Assembly (NCBI GenBank): GCA_030653935.1
Contig: JAURYL010000049.1
Coordinates: 1-53,522 of the forward strand
Source of the DNA: Pseudomonadota bacterium
Lineage (GTDB): Bacteria > Pseudomonadota > Gammaproteobacteria > Burkholderiales > Thiobacillaceae
Direction: 5' to 3'
DNA: 53,522 nt
Numbering within the stretch: the stretch's first letter is position 1; every line of letters begins with the position of its first letter. The notes under the pieces are model-generated. The model saw nothing but the letters and a program-made list of their open reading frames with translations, was not told where the DNA came from and searched no databases. Position numbers and translations under genes: made by a program. Positions 33,711 to 43,572 of this stretch are shown in pieces.

Positions 33711-36700
33711 GCATTGGCTAGGGGAGCGGGCCGCCGCACCCGGAACCAGGCGGCATAGAGCGCCGGCAGGAACAGCAGCGTCAACACGGTGGCGATGAAC
33801 AGGCCGCCCATGATGGCGGTGGCCATTGGCCCCCAGAACACGCTGCGGGTGAGCGGAATCATCGCCAGGATCGCCGCCAGGGCGGTGAGCATGATCGGCC
33901 GGAAGCGGCGCACCGTGGCGCCGACGATGGCGTCCCAGACGGCGTGGCCGGCGGCGATGTCCTGTTCGATCTGGTCCACCAGAATCACCGAGTTACGCAT
34001 GATCATGCCGAACAGCGCGATCACCCCGAGTTGCGCGACGAAGCCGAACGGCACCTGGAACAACAGCAGCGAGGCGGTGACGCCGATCATCCCCAGGGGC
34101 GCCGTCAGCAGCACCAGCAGGGTGCGCTGGACACTCTGCAACTGGATCATCAGCAGGGTCACCACCACGATGATGGCGAGCGGGAACCCGGTGCGGATGG
34201 AGTTCTCCGCGTGCGCGGATTTCTCCACCGTACCGCCGACCTCGATGCGGTAGCCGAGCGGCAACTTCGCGCGGATGGCATCCAGTTTCGGGTTGATGGC
34301 GGCGCTCACCGTGGGCGCCTGGATGCCCTCGCGCAGGTCGCCGCGCACCGTGATGGTGGGCAGGCGGTCGCGCCGCCAGATCAGGCCTTCCTCCAGCTCC
34401 GGCGTCAGGGTGGCGATCTGCGACAGCGGCACGAAACGGCCGTCGCGGGTGTGCACCTGCAAGTCGGCGAGGCGCGACAGGCGTTCGCGGTCTCCGGCCT
34501 CGGCGCGGCCCATGACGTCGATCAACTGGTCGCCCTCGCGGAACTGGGTGATGGCGACGCCGTTGAGCAGATTGTTGACGATCAGCGACAACTCCTGCGA
34601 GCTGACGCCCAGCGCGCGCGCCTTGTCCTGATCGACGTGCAGGCGCACCTGCTTGACCCGCTCGTTCCAGTCCAGATGCACATCCTTGGCATAGGGGTGG
34701 GCGCGCATCACCGTCGCCACCTCGCCGGCGAGACGGCGCAGGGTTTCCGGGTCGCGGCCACTCACCCGGAACTGCACCGGGAAGCCCACCGGCGGGCCGT
34801 TTTCCAAGCGCAGCACACGCCCGCGCAAGCCGGTGAACTCGCTGGCCAGGCGTTGTTCCAGGCGCGCCTTCACCACCTCGCGCGCCTTCAGGTCGGTGGT
34901 CATCAGCACGAACTGGGCGAAGTTGTCGTTGGGCAACTGCGGGTCCAGCGGCAGGAAGAAACGTACACTGCCCATGCCGACATAGACCGCGTGATGGCTG
35001 ATCCGCCCCTTCAGTTCCGGGTCGCTCGCGAGCAGGGCTTCCACCCGTTTCACTTCGATGTCCGTGGCCTTGACCGAGGCGCCCTGCGGCAGCCACAGGT
35101 CGATCAACAGTTCCGGCCGGTTGGTGGTGGGAAAGAACTGTTTTTCCACCCCCTGTTTGAAGCCGACGATGGACAGCGCGAAAGTCGCCAGGGTCAGGCC
35201 GATGACCACCCAGCGATGCCCCACACACCAGTTCACCGTGTGTTTAACGCGCCGATAGAACGGCGAAGCGTAAGGGTCCCCGGAATGTTTCGCCGCCTTC
35301 GCCATCAGCGCCTCGCGATTCAACAGACGCGATCCCAGCCAGGGGATGAACAGCACCGCAGCCACCCAGGAGGTCAACAAGGCGATGCCCACCACCGCGA
35401 AAATCGAGAAGGTGTATTCCCCCGCCGCGCTCTTGGCGAAGCCCACCGGCAGGAAGCCGGCGGCGGTAATCAGGGTGCCGGTGAGCATGGGGAAAGCGGT
35501 TGAGGTATAGGCGAAAGCCGCCGCCTTGGACTTCTCCCAGCCCTGCTCCATTTTCACCACCATCATTTCCACGGCGATGATGGCGTCGTCCACCAGCAGG
35601 CCGAGTGCGATGATCAACGCGCCCAGGGAAATGCGCTGCAAATCGATGCCGGCCGGCTTCATCAGCAGGAAGGTCACCGCCAGCACCACCGGAATCGACA
35701 ACGCCACCACCAGGCCGGTGCGCAAGCCGAGGGAAATGAAGCTCACCGCCAACACGATGGCGATCGCTTCCAGCAGGCTCCTCATGAATTCGTCGACATT
35801 GCGCCGCACCACTTCCGGCTGGTCGGCGACCTGATGCAGTTCCAGACCCACCGGCAGATCGCCGCGTACGCGCGCCACTTCCGCCTGCAAACGTTCCCCC
35901 AGCGCCAGCACATTGCCGCCACGGGTCATGGACAGCGACAGCGCGATGCCGGGCTTCCCTTGCCAGCGGAAATGCGGCTGTTGCGGATCGGCATAGCCGC
36001 GCCACACCTTCGCCACATCGCCCAGTTTGAACAACTTGTCGCCAGCGCGGATGCCGATGGCGCGGATCGATTCCACGTTGTCGAAACTGCCGCTCACCCG
36101 CATGCGGATGCGGTCGCTGCTGGTCTCGACGAAGCCGGCCGGGGTCATCGCGTTCTGCGCTTGCAGGGTTTGCAGGATCAGGCGCGGGTCGAGCCCGAGG
36201 GTGGCGAGCTTGGCCGCCGACATCTCGATCCAGATGCGTTCGTCCTGGACGCCGGCCAGTTCCACCTTGGCCACGTCCGGGATGCGCCGCAATTCCTGGG
36301 AGATGCGGTCGGCCTGACGGCGCAGTTCGGCCATGCTGTAGCCATCGCCGGTGAGCGCGAAGACATTGCCGAAAGCGTCGCCGAACTCATCGTTGGGGAA
36401 CGGCCCGCGCACGCCCTCGGGCAGGGTATGGCGGATGTCGTCGAGCTTCTTGCGTACCTGATACCAAAGCTCCGGCACCTTCTTCGGTGGCGTGAAATCG
36501 CGCAGTTCCACAAAGATCAGCGACTCGCCCGGCTTGGAATAGCTGCGCAAATTGTCCAGGTAAGGCAGTTCCTGGAGCTTCTTCTCGATGCGGTCGGTGA
36601 CCTGCTGTTCCACCTCGGGCGCCGTCGCCCCCGGCCAGAAACTGCGCACCACCATCAACTTGATGGTGAAGTCGGGGTCTTCCGAACGGCCCAGATTGAA

Positions 36701-36796
36701 ATAGGCCAGCACGCCGCCCAGCGTCAGCACCACCATGAGATAGGCCACCAGACTGGGATGCTCCAGCGACCAGGTGGAGAGGTTGAAGGATTTCAT
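33707..36796 (-). CDS. RND-family efflux permease
   Basis: A 1029-residue inner-membrane resistance-nodulation-division transporter, driven by proton import. Twelve expected membrane helices and two large periplasmic loops. TM4 has the proton-relay motif LGLLVDDAIIAVEMMVVKME, and the C-terminal half has RNSVILVDQIEQDI. Other marks are SLVAYLMVVLTLGGVLAYFN and GGTVEKSAHAENSI. It resembles the AcrB-like group with an N-terminal 'WSLEHP' opening rather than metal exporters, but the substrate cannot be read. It is last in a TetR-adaptor-permease operon, separated from the adaptor by a hairpin repeat. Confidence 0.93.
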   Translation of the reverse strand: MKSFNLSTWSLEHPSLVAYLMVVLTLGGVLAYFNLGRSEDPDFTIKLMVVRSFWPGATAPEVEQQVTDRIEKKLQELPYLDNLRSYSKPGESLIFVELRDFTPPKKVPELWYQVRKKLDDIRHTLPEGVRGPFPNDEFGDAFGNVFALTGDGYSMAELRRQADRISQELRRIPDVAKVELAGVQDERIWIEMSAAKLATLGLDPRLILQTLQAQNAMTPAGFVETSSDRIRMRVSGSFDNVESIRAIGIRAGDKLFKLGDVAKVWRGYADPQQPHFRWQGKPGIALSLSMTRGGNVLALGERLQAEVARVRGDLPVGLELHQVADQPEVVRRNVDEFMRSLLEAIAIVLAVSFISLGLRTGLVVALSIPVVLAVTFLLMKPAGIDLQRISLGALIIALGLLVDDAIIAVEMMVVKMEQGWEKSKAAAFAYTSTAFPMLTGTLITAAGFLPVGFAKSAAGEYTFSIFAVVGIALLTSWVAAVLFIPWLGSRLLNREALMAKAAKHSGDPYASPFYRRVKHTVNWCVGHRWVVIGLTLATFALSIVGFKQGVEKQFFPTTNRPELLIDLWLPQGASVKATDIEVKRVEALLASDPELKGRISHHAVYVGMGSVRFFLPLDPQLPNDNFAQFVLMTTDLKAREVVKARLEQRLASEFTGLRGRVLRLENGPPVGFPVQFRVSGRDPETLRRLAGEVATVMRAHPYAKDVHLDWNERVKQVRLHVDQDKARALGVSSQELSLIVNNLLNGVAITQFREGDQLIDVMGRAEAGDRERLSRLADLQVHTRDGRFVPLSQIATLTPELEEGLIWRRDRLPTITVRGDLREGIQAPTVSAAINPKLDAIRAKLPLGYRIEVGGTVEKSAHAENSIRTGFPLAIIVVVTLLMIQLQSVQRTLLVLLTAPLGMIGVTASLLLFQVPFGFVAQLGVIALFGMIMRNSVILVDQIEQDIAAGHAVWDAIVGATVRRFRPIMLTALAAILAMIPLTRSVFWGPMATAIMGGLFIATVLTLLFLPALYAAWFRVRRPAPLANA

Positions 36797-36807
36797 GGCG
36801 CGGTGTT

Positions 36808-36868
36808 CTGTAGCGCAGGCTTCCAGCCTGCTTCTTCAAAGCATGCAGGCTGGAAGCCTGCGCTACAG
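36808..36868. repeat. Perfect 24-bp inverted repeat between adaptor and permease genes
   Basis: Arms 36808-36831 and 36845-36868 (core TGTAGCGCAGGCTTCCAGCC) flank a 13-base loop. The stem is long and GC-rich inside an operon, so could weaken expression of the permease relative to the adaptor, or stabilise the upstream message. Same family as 4334 and 38744. Confidence 0.8.
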
Positions 36869-36878
36869 GGTGACGTAA

Positions 36879-37949
36879 TCATGGCCGTCCCCCTTCCGCC
36901 ACCCGCACCGCCTCGCCTTCAACCAGCTTGTGCGCCCCGGCCGCGACGATGCGCTCGCCCGCCGCCAGACCGCCGCTCACCGCGACGCCATCCTCGCGCC
37001 AGGCCGCGACCTGAATCGGGCGCAGATGCACCTGCCCGTTTGCTCCGATCAGCCACACCGCCGGCTGTGTTCCCTGCTGGAACACGCTGCCGAGGGGAAT
37101 CAGGGTCAACGCGCCGCCCGAGGCGTTTTTCAGCAAGACCCGCGCGGTCTGTCCCAGACGCACCTCGGCATCGGCATCGAGAAGGGTGACTTTCGCCGCG
37201 TAGGTGCGCGTCACCGGGTCGGCCTGCGGCGCCACTTCACGCACCCGGCCGCGATAGTGTTTCTCCGGCGCCGCCCACAAGGTCACCGCCACTTCACCGG
37301 CTTTGGCCAGCTCGTTCACCCGGTTTTCCGGCACCGCCACCACGACCTCTTTCTCACCGCTTTTCGCCACCCGCAGCACCGGCTGCCCCGCCGCCACCAC
37401 CTGCCCGGACTCGACCAACACGGCGGACACCACCCCGGCGCTATCCGCGCGCAATTCCGCGTAGCCGCGCTGGTTGCTCGCCAGCCCGGCCTGGGCGGCC
37501 AGCGCCCGGTGTTTTTCCTCGGTGGCCTTGAGCGCGGTCTCCCGCACATCGAGCGCGGCCGCGCTGACGAACTGCTGGGCGCGCAGATCACGGTAGCGTT
37601 TCACCTCCGCCTCGGCGTAGGCGCGCTCGGCGGCGGCGGCGGCGAGATTGGCCGCCGCCCCCGACACGGACAACGCCAGATCGGTCGCATCGAGACGCGC
37701 CAGCATTTGCCCCGCGACCACCCGGGCGCCGACATCGACCGCGCGCGCCACCACCTTGCCGCCGACCCGGAAGGCCAGGCCGACTTCATGCCGCGCCCGC
37801 ACCTCGCCCGAATACTCGGCCTGGCCCGCGGCGCTGCCCGCCGCCACGACATGCGCCAGTACCATTTTTGCCTGCGCCACCGGCGGCGCCGCTTTCTCGC
37901 CACAGCCCGCCAAGGGCAAAGCCAACAACAGCCAGAACACACGGTTCAT
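36879..37949 (-). CDS. RND periplasmic adaptor (membrane fusion) lipoprotein
   Basis: A 356-residue adaptor that links the permease to an outer-membrane channel. A lipoprotein signal (LLLALPLAGCGEKA) gives lipidation at about Cys16. Order: barrel-sandwich half with VGLAFRVGGKVVARAVDVGA and QMLARLDATDLALSV, an alpha hairpin (about 85-150), the second lipoyl half (VLVESGQVVAAGQPVLRVAK) and the beta-barrel. Overlaps the TetR gene by 4 bp (ATGA). Confidence 0.92.
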   Translation of the reverse strand: MNRVFWLLLALPLAGCGEKAAPPVAQAKMVLAHVVAAGSAAGQAEYSGEVRARHEVGLAFRVGGKVVARAVDVGARVVAGQMLARLDATDLALSVSGAAANLAAAAAERAYAEAEVKRYRDLRAQQFVSAAALDVRETALKATEEKHRALAAQAGLASNQRGYAELRADSAGVVSAVLVESGQVVAAGQPVLRVAKSGEKEVVVAVPENRVNELAKAGEVAVTLWAAPEKHYRGRVREVAPQADPVTRTYAAKVTLLDADAEVRLGQTARVLLKNASGGALTLIPLGSVFQQGTQPAVWLIGANGQVHLRPIQVAAWREDGVAVSGGLAAGERIVAAGAHKLVEGEAVRVAEGGRP

Positions 37950-38608
37950 GAATCTTTCCTTTCAAGGGTATTCGCGGCTTGCGCGGCAATGCTCGCGAGC
38001 GACATCTCCAGCGCCACGTCGAAGTAGCGCGCCATATCCAGCGGCTGTTCTTCCAGGGGCATGAAGGAATGCTTCCAGAACACCGCCATCATCATCGGCG
38101 CGATGAAGATACGCACCGCCAAATCGGAAGGCAGACGGCGAAACTCACCGCGTTCCATGCCGTCCTCCATCACCCGCCGCATCAGCGCCCAATGCCGCTG
38201 GATCACGGCCTCCAGGAAAAAGCGCGCCAGTTCGGGGAAATTGCCCGCCTCGGACAGCATCAATTTGGGTATCCCGGATAGCGGCGACAAGGCGATGCCC
38301 CGCCACATGGCGTCGACCATCTTGATCAGCAATTCGCGGCTCGACCCGCTGTGATCCCGCGCCAGGGCTTCGATATTCTCCAGTTGCGGCAGGATGGCGC
38401 TCTGCACCAACGCCTTGAGCAAGTCCTCCTTGCCGGAGAAATAGAGATACACCGTGCCTTTCGACACCCCCGCCCGCTTTGCCACCTCCTCCAGCCGCGC
38501 CGCCGCGAAGCCGCGCTCAACGAACACCGCCAGGGCAGCATCCAGGATTTCCTGGGGACGTTCGTCGGCGCGGCGCTGCCAGCGAGGAGTGGGTTCGGTT
38601 TCCGTCAT
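37946..38608 (-). CDS. TetR-family repressor of the efflux operon
   Basis: A 220-residue regulator. The N-terminal helix-turn-helix (about 15-62) reads ILDAALAVFVERGFAAARLE and KRAGVSKGTVYLYFSGKEDL, clearly TetR. The C-terminal ligand domain is of the AcrR_C/YcdC-like kind (EAVIQRHWALMRRVMEDGME). It is translationally coupled to the adaptor gene. A near-perfect 18-bp palindrome lies 24-41 bp upstream of its start, probably its operator, so the operon should be autorepressed. Confidence 0.92.
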   Translation of the reverse strand: MTETEPTPRWQRRADERPQEILDAALAVFVERGFAAARLEEVAKRAGVSKGTVYLYFSGKEDLLKALVQSAILPQLENIEALARDHSGSSRELLIKMVDAMWRGIALSPLSGIPKLMLSEAGNFPELARFFLEAVIQRHWALMRRVMEDGMERGEFRRLPSDLAVRIFIAPMMMAVFWKHSFMPLEEQPLDMARYFDVALEMSLASIAAQAANTLERKDS

Positions 38609-38631
38609 GAGGTTGATTGCCTGGCTGTTAG

Positions 38632-38649
38632 TTACTGACCGGTCGGTAA
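38632..38649. promoter_or_regulatory. Probable TetR-family operator
   Basis: TTACTGACCGGTCGGTAA is an 18-bp palindrome with a single mismatched pair, of the ACYGACCGGTCRGT type commonly bound by TetR regulators. It lies just upstream of the tetR start at 38608. Confidence 0.75.
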
Positions 38650-38652
38650 TTT

Positions 38653-38894
38653 ATAGAAACAGTTAAGGGGATGTCCAGCCCTGTCTTGCCCCAACAGAGC
38701 CCGGATGCGGCGCAGCGAGGCATCCGAGGCGCCGCAGGCTGTAGCGCAGGCATCCCTGCCTGCGTCTTTTGAAACAGCCGGCTGGAAGCCGGCGCTACAG
38801 CCAACGCAGCCCGGATGACGCGCAGCGGAACGGGGAGCACGACACAAATGGAAACGGCCGGACAAGCCGGCCGTATCCATGTTGAAGGCGACGC
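38653..38894. repeat. Repeat cluster between tetR and yceI
   Basis: No gene. It contains GTAGCGCAGGC-type arms at 38744-38764, the ACAGCCGGCTGGAAGCCGGC unit at 38774-38799, and two AGCCCGGATG units at about 38700 and 38810. A CGGCCGG/CCGGCCG hairpin at 38855-38875 lies 20 bp beyond the yceI stop and may act as its terminator, with only a weak T-rich tail on the minus strand. Confidence 0.6.
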
Positions 38895-39704
38895 TCAGTT
38901 GAACAAGCCCTTGAACAACTTGCGCTTGAGTTGATCTTCCGCGCTTTCCTGTTTTTCCGGAGCGGGGGCGGGTTGCACCACCGGCGGCGCGACGGGTTGC
39001 GCGACTGGCGCCACGGGTACGGGCTGCACCACTGGTGCCGGCTGGGCGACGGTGGGCATGGGGTAGGAGATGACTTTGGCTTTTTCCTCGGCGGCTTTCT
39101 TGGCGTTGTACGGCTGGCCGTCTTCACCCAGCTTGATGCCTTCGATCAGCAGGGTGATGTCCACCTCGTTGCCGACCGGGCCGTTGACGGCGAATTTGGT
39201 GATGCCGTAATCGGCGCGGTTGATCCGCGTGGTGGCCTTGAAGCCTGAGCGGATGCCGCCCCAGGGGTCGGCACCGATGCCGAGGATCTGGTAGTCCAGG
39301 GTCACCGGCTTGGTGACCCCATGCAGGGTGAGCTGGCCGCGCATCGTGCCTTTATCCGCCGAATACGGGGCGACGCTGGTGGAAACGAATTTCATCTCGG
39401 GGTAGTTGCGCGCATCGAGGAACTCATCGGCGAGCACATGCATGTCGCGGCGCAGGTGGCTGGAATTCAGGCTGTAGAGGCTGATGGTGGCATCCACCGA
39501 GGAATTGGCGATGTTGCTGGTATCCAGCACCACCTTGCCCTTGATGTCGTAGAAAGTGCCGCTGGTGCGGGCGACGATATGCCGGAGTTCCCAGTTGGCG
39601 AAACTGTGGGTGTTGTCGATGCTGAAGGTTTCAGCCTCGGCCCAGGCTCCCGCCGAGATGGCGAGCGTGGCGGCGGCGAATGTGGCGAGCGCGATCTGTT
39701 TCAT
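38895..39704 (-). CDS. YceI-family periplasmic protein with Pro/Val-rich tail
   Basis: A 269-residue exported lipocalin-like protein; YceI proteins bind polyisoprenoids or quinone-like lipids. The start at 39704 has GGAG before it and gives the signal peptide MKQIALATFAAATLAISAGA. The YceI domain (about 25-190) shows FSIDNTHSFANWELRHIVAR, LTLHGVTKPVTLDYQI and FKATTRINRADYGI. Oddity: beyond the normal end there is a tail of about 65 residues, rich in Pro, Val and Gln, ending in an amphipathic EDQLKRKLFKGLFN. The frame extends 32 codons upstream without homology. Confidence 0.9.
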   Translation of the reverse strand: MKQIALATFAAATLAISAGAWAEAETFSIDNTHSFANWELRHIVARTSGTFYDIKGKVVLDTSNIANSSVDATISLYSLNSSHLRRDMHVLADEFLDARNYPEMKFVSTSVAPYSADKGTMRGQLTLHGVTKPVTLDYQILGIGADPWGGIRSGFKATTRINRADYGITKFAVNGPVGNEVDITLLIEGIKLGEDGQPYNAKKAAEEKAKVISYPMPTVAQPAPVVQPVPVAPVAQPVAPPVVQPAPAPEKQESAEDQLKRKLFKGLFN

Positions 39705-39801
39705 GTAGGTCTCCTCGTGATAGCCGGCTGGCGTGACTCGTTTTATAGCACTAACCTTGCGACCCCATGTGTGAGCGCACACACCCAACCTGTCCGCCAA
39801 G

Positions 39802-40230
39802 ATGACCCGTATCGACTTCTATTTCAACGCGCCTTCCAAGACCGATGTGGCGCGCAAGCTGGCGACCAAGGCCTTCAACGCCGGTCAGAACGTGCTGGTC
39901 TACGCGCCCGATCCGGAGCAGGCGAAGGCGCTGGACACGCTGTTCTGGACCGCGCAGCAGTTGTCGTTCCTGCCGCATGTGCGGTGCGGCCATCCGCTCG
40001 CGCGGCAAACCCCCATCCTGATCGGCGCCGATCCGGATGAACTTGCCAGCGCGGATATCCTGATCAACCTGGCGGAGCAACCGCCCGAGTTCTTCGGCCG
40101 TTTCCAGCGTCTGCTGGAAGTGGTCGGCGCCGAGGAAGGCGACCGGGAACGCGCGCGCGAACGCTTCCGTTTCTTCAAACAGCGAGGTTACTCGCTGGAA
40201 ACCCACGATCTGGCGGAGAAAGACTCATGA
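39802..40230 (+). CDS. holC: DNA polymerase III chi subunit
   Basis: A 142-residue clamp-loader accessory protein that contacts SSB. Family marks are RIDFYFNAPSKTDVARKLAT, VLVYAPDPEQAKALDTLFWT and FLPHVRCGHPLARQTPILIG. It overlaps the next gene by 4 bp and shares the holC-X-valS order found in related genomes. Confidence 0.94.
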   Translation: MTRIDFYFNAPSKTDVARKLATKAFNAGQNVLVYAPDPEQAKALDTLFWTAQQLSFLPHVRCGHPLARQTPILIGADPDELASADILINLAEQPPEFFGRFQRLLEVVGAEEGDRERARERFRFFKQRGYSLETHDLAEKDS

Positions 40231-40622
40231 GCGGCAGCCGCGACCTGTTCGGCAAGATCGATGCCCTGTTCGAGAAGCGCGCCCTCGACGTGCTGATCGA
40301 CAAGGGACTGGAACACGAGGATTTCCCGGTATTGACCGAAGTGGTGGCGGACAAGGAAGAAGAAAGCGCCCAGGAACACGCCACGGAGCGCCGTGCCGGC
40401 AACCGCCGTGACCTGGACCGGCGCGATCAGGACCGCCGCCTGGGCGATCGCCGCCAGATCGGCCTCAGCGTCCCCCTCTCCCCGCGCCCGCCCGCCGCCA
40501 GTGAAGATTTCGAGCACCTGGTCGCAGCGGTGGAGCAACGCCTCTCCGACCTCTTCATCCGTCAGCAGTTGCGCATGGAAGAAGCCGTGCGCCGCGCGAT
40601 ACGCGAAGAACTGGAGAAGTGA
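40227..40622 (+). CDS. Small charged protein of unknown function between holC and valS
   Basis: A 131-residue protein with no family I can name with confidence. The N-terminal third is helical (DLFGKIDALFEKRALDVLID), followed by an acidic stretch (VVADKEEESAQEHA). A very Arg/Asp-rich segment spans about residues 53-75, and a C-terminal helix ends EEAVRRAIREELEK. The ATGA overlap with holC implies coupling. Such a gene is often seen between holC and valS in betaproteobacteria. Confidence 0.75.
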   Translation: MSGSRDLFGKIDALFEKRALDVLIDKGLEHEDFPVLTEVVADKEEESAQEHATERRAGNRRDLDRRDQDRRLGDRRQIGLSVPLSPRPPAASEDFEHLVAAVEQRLSDLFIRQQLRMEEAVRRAIREELEK

Positions 40623-40700
40623 TGTAGGTTGGGCAAAGCACAGCGTGCCCAACAACCCGTCGCAATGTTGGGCACGCTTCGCTTTGCCCAACCTACGTCG
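40623..40700. repeat. Long hairpin repeat before valS
   Basis: The arms TGTAGGTTGGGCAAAGCACA and the opposing GCTTCGCTTTGCCCAACCTA, with a second inner pair GTGCCCAAC/GTTGGGCAC, form a near-complete hairpin of about 75 bases. No T-run. It separates the holC pair from valS, so valS probably has its own promoter at 40700-40800. Confidence 0.75.
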
Positions 40701-40800
40701 CTGCCCAACCTACGCGCGCTTTATAATCCGCCGCTTACTTCAATCCCAATAACGCGGGTGCGCACCCATGCACCCGCGTTTGCTTTTACCGGACCGCCCC

Positions 40801-43548
40801 ATGGAACTCGCCAAATCCTTCGAACCCCACGACATCGAAAAACGCTGGTACGCCCACTGGGAGGGCGAAGGCTTCTACGGCATGGGGCGTGAGGAGGGCA
40901 AACCCTTCTATGCCATCCTGCTGCCGCCGCCCAACGTCACCGGCACGCTGCACATGGGCCATGCCTTCCAGCACACCATCATGGACGCGCTCACCCGCTA
41001 CCACCGCATGGATGGCGACAACACCCTGTGGCAGCCGGGCACCGACCACGCCGGCATCGCTACGCAAATCGTGGTGGAACGCCAGCTCGACGCGCAGAAA
41101 GTCAGCCGCCACGACCTCGGCCGCGAGAAATTCCTGGAGAAGGTCTGGGAGTGGAAAGAGCACTCCGGCTCCACCATCACCCGCCAGATGCGCCGCCTGG
41201 GCACCTCGCCCGACTGGTCGCGCGAGCGTTTCACCATGGACGACGGGCTGTCCACCGCCGTCACCGAAGTCTTCGTGCGACTCTTCAACGAGGGGCTGAT
41301 CTATCGCGGCAAACGTCTGGTGAACTGGGACCCGGTGCTGGGCACGGCGGTGTCCGACCTGGAAGTGGTGAGCACCGAGGAAGACGGCTTCATCTGGGAA
41401 ATCAACTATCCGCTGGAGGATGGCTCCGGCTTTTTGACGGTGGCCACCACCCGCCCGGAAACCCTGTTGGGCGACACCGCCGTGGCGGTGCATCCCGAGG
41501 ACGAGCGTTATCTGCATCTGGTCGGCAAGAGCGTGCGCCTGCCGGTGGCGGAACGCACCATCCACATCATCGCCGACGACTATGTCGACCGCGAATTCGG
41601 TACCGGCGTGGTGAAGATCACCCCCGCCCACGACTTCAACGACTGGCAGGTCGGCCAGCGCCACAAGCTCGCCGCCATCAGCGTGCTGACCCTGGACGCG
41701 AAGATCAACGAATTCGGGCCGACCGAATACCAGGGCCTGGACCGTTACGTCGCCCGCCAGAAAATACTCGACGAACTGCAAGCCAAGGGCCTGCTGGTCT
41801 CCGCCAAGCCGCACAAGCTGCAAATCCCGCGCGGCGACCGCACCCATGCGGTGATCGAACCCATGCTCACCGACCAATGGTTCATGAGCATGGAAAGCCT
41901 GGCCAAACGCGGCCTGGAAGTGGTCGACAACGGCGAAATGAAATTCGTCCCGGAAAACTGGACCAGCACCTACCGGCAATGGCTCAACAACATCCAGGAC
42001 TGGTGCATCTCGCGGCAACTCTGGTGGGGCCACCGCATCCCCGCCTGGTATGACGAGGACGGCAACATCTACGTCGCCGCCACGGAAGCCGAAGCAAAGC
42101 GCCAGGCCGGTGGCCGTGACATCCGTCGTGATGAGGACGTGCTCGACACCTGGTTCTCCAGCGCCTTGTGGCCTTTCTCCACCCTGGGCTGGCCGCAAGA
42201 CACCTGGGAGCTCAAGCACTACCTGCCCACCAGCGTGCTGGTCACCGGCTTCGACATCATTTTCTTCTGGGTGGCGCGCATGGTCATGATGACCCTGCAC
42301 TTCACCGACAAGGTGCCGTTCAAGGAGGTCTACGTCACCGGCCTGGTGCGCGACAGCCACGGCAACAAGATGAGCAAGTCCAAGGGCAACGTGCTCGACC
42401 CCATCGACCTGATCGACGGCATTGCCCTGGACGATCTGGTGGCCAAACGCACCACCGGCCTGATGAACCCCAAGGACGCCGCCAAGATCGAGAAGGCCAC
42501 CCGCAAGGAATTCGCCGACGGCATCCAGAGTTTCGGCACCGACGCGCTACGTTTCACCTTCGCTTCGCTGGCCACCCACGGCCGCGACATCAAGTTCGAC
42601 CTGCAACGCTGCGAGGGCTACCGCAACTTCTGCAACAAGCTGTGGAACGCCACCCGCTTCGTGTTGATGAATTGCGACGGACAGGAAATCAAGGCGGGCG
42701 AGACCACCTTCGTCGACCGCTGGATTCTCGGTCGCCTGGACGAAGCCACCGCCGCCGTGCGAGTCGGCTTCGACCAGTACCGCTTCGACATGGCCGCGCG
42801 CGCCACCTACGAATTCGTCTGGGACGAATACTGCGACTGGTATCTGGAACTGGCCAAGGTACAGATCGCCGAAGGTGGAGAAAGAGCGGCGGCCACGCGC
42901 CACACCCTGCTCACCGTGCTTGAAAGCGTGCTGCGGCTGGCGCATCCGGTCATCCCCTTCGTCACCGAGGAACTCTGGCAGGCGGTCGCGCCGCTGGCCG
43001 GAAACCCCCCCCCCAGCCCCCCTTTAGGAAAGGGGGGAGCATCGATCATGCTCGCCGCCTTCCCCAAGGCCGACCCCGCCCGCCAGGACGCGGCAGCCGC
43101 CGCCGAGATGGCCAACCTCAAGGAACTCACCAACGCCGTGCGCAACCTGCGCGGCGAGATGAGCCTTTCGCCGGCGCTGAAGGTGCCGCTCTACCTGGAG
43201 GGAAATCGCGGGCAAGCCCGCTCCTACGCGCCCTACATGAAGCTACTCGGCCGCCTCTCGGAAGTGCATGTGGTGGAAAAACTACCGGAAGGTGACGCCC
43301 CGGTCGCCATCGTCGGCGACTGGCGCTTGATGCTGCACATCGAGATCGACCGCGACGCCGAAATCGCCCGCCTCGACAAAGAAATCGCCCGCCTAACGGG
43401 CGAGATCGCCAAGGCCAACGTCAAGTTGTCCAACGCCAGCTTCGTCGACCGCGCCCCGCCTGCCGTGGTGGACCAGGAGAAGAAACGCCTCGCCGACTTC
43501 GAATCGACGCTGGAGAAGGTGCGGACGCAGCGGGCGAAGCTGGGCTGA
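40801..43548 (+). CDS. valS: Valyl-tRNA synthetase
   Basis: A 915-residue class I synthetase charging tRNA-Val. The start at 40801 gives [20 protein letters not shown], the family opening; an ATG 11 codons upstream has no homology. The HIGH motif reads HMGH (51-54) and KMSKS is at about 523 ([10 protein letters not shown]). The editing (CP1) domain and C-terminal coiled coil ([20 protein letters not shown]) are present. Oddities: codons about 735-747 ([12 protein letters not shown]) come from an in-frame C/G-tract palindrome, and codons about 802-810 match an intergenic repeat seen at 50366. Both lie in the anticodon-binding/C-terminal region, where loops may tolerate change. Confidence 0.96.
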   Translation: MELAKSFEPHDIEKRWYAHWEGEGFYGMGREEGKPFYAILLPPPNVTGTLHMGHAFQHTIMDALTRYHRMDGDNTLWQPGTDHAGIATQIVVERQLDAQKVSRHDLGREKFLEKVWEWKEHSGSTITRQMRRLGTSPDWSRERFTMDDGLSTAVTEVFVRLFNEGLIYRGKRLVNWDPVLGTAVSDLEVVSTEEDGFIWEINYPLEDGSGFLTVATTRPETLLGDTAVAVHPEDERYLHLVGKSVRLPVAERTIHIIADDYVDREFGTGVVKITPAHDFNDWQVGQRHKLAAISVLTLDAKINEFGPTEYQGLDRYVARQKILDELQAKGLLVSAKPHKLQIPRGDRTHAVIEPMLTDQWFMSMESLAKRGLEVVDNGEMKFVPENWTSTYRQWLNNIQDWCISRQLWWGHRIPAWYDEDGNIYVAATEAEAKRQAGGRDIRRDEDVLDTWFSSALWPFSTLGWPQDTWELKHYLPTSVLVTGFDIIFFWVARMVMMTLHFTDKVPFKEVYVTGLVRDSHGNKMSKSKGNVLDPIDLIDGIALDDLVAKRTTGLMNPKDAAKIEKATRKEFADGIQSFGTDALRFTFASLATHGRDIKFDLQRCEGYRNFCNKLWNATRFVLMNCDGQEIKAGETTFVDRWILGRLDEATAAVRVGFDQYRFDMAARATYEFVWDEYCDWYLELAKVQIAEGGERAAATRHTLLTVLESVLRLAHPVIPFVTEELWQAVAPLAGNPPPSPPLGKGGASIMLAAFPKADPARQDAAAAAEMANLKELTNAVRNLRGEMSLSPALKVPLYLEGNRGQARSYAPYMKLLGRLSEVHVVEKLPEGDAPVAIVGDWRLMLHIEIDRDAEIARLDKEIARLTGEIAKANVKLSNASFVDRAPPAVVDQEKKRLADFESTLEKVRTQRAKLG
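43004..43039. repeat. C/G-tract palindrome in frame inside valS
   Basis: A 36-bp copy of the repeat family at 173, 1711 and 46457. It adds about 12 codons (Pro-rich then GKGG) without breaking the valS frame. Confidence 0.85.
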
Positions 43549-43572
43549 GCCACTCCCGAAACGCTGGTTTTG

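Noticed and set aside
40786-42360. A 524-codon minus-strand frame opposite valS
   Set aside because: Shadow of valS, rich in His/Val/Gly/Gln, with no recognisable domain.
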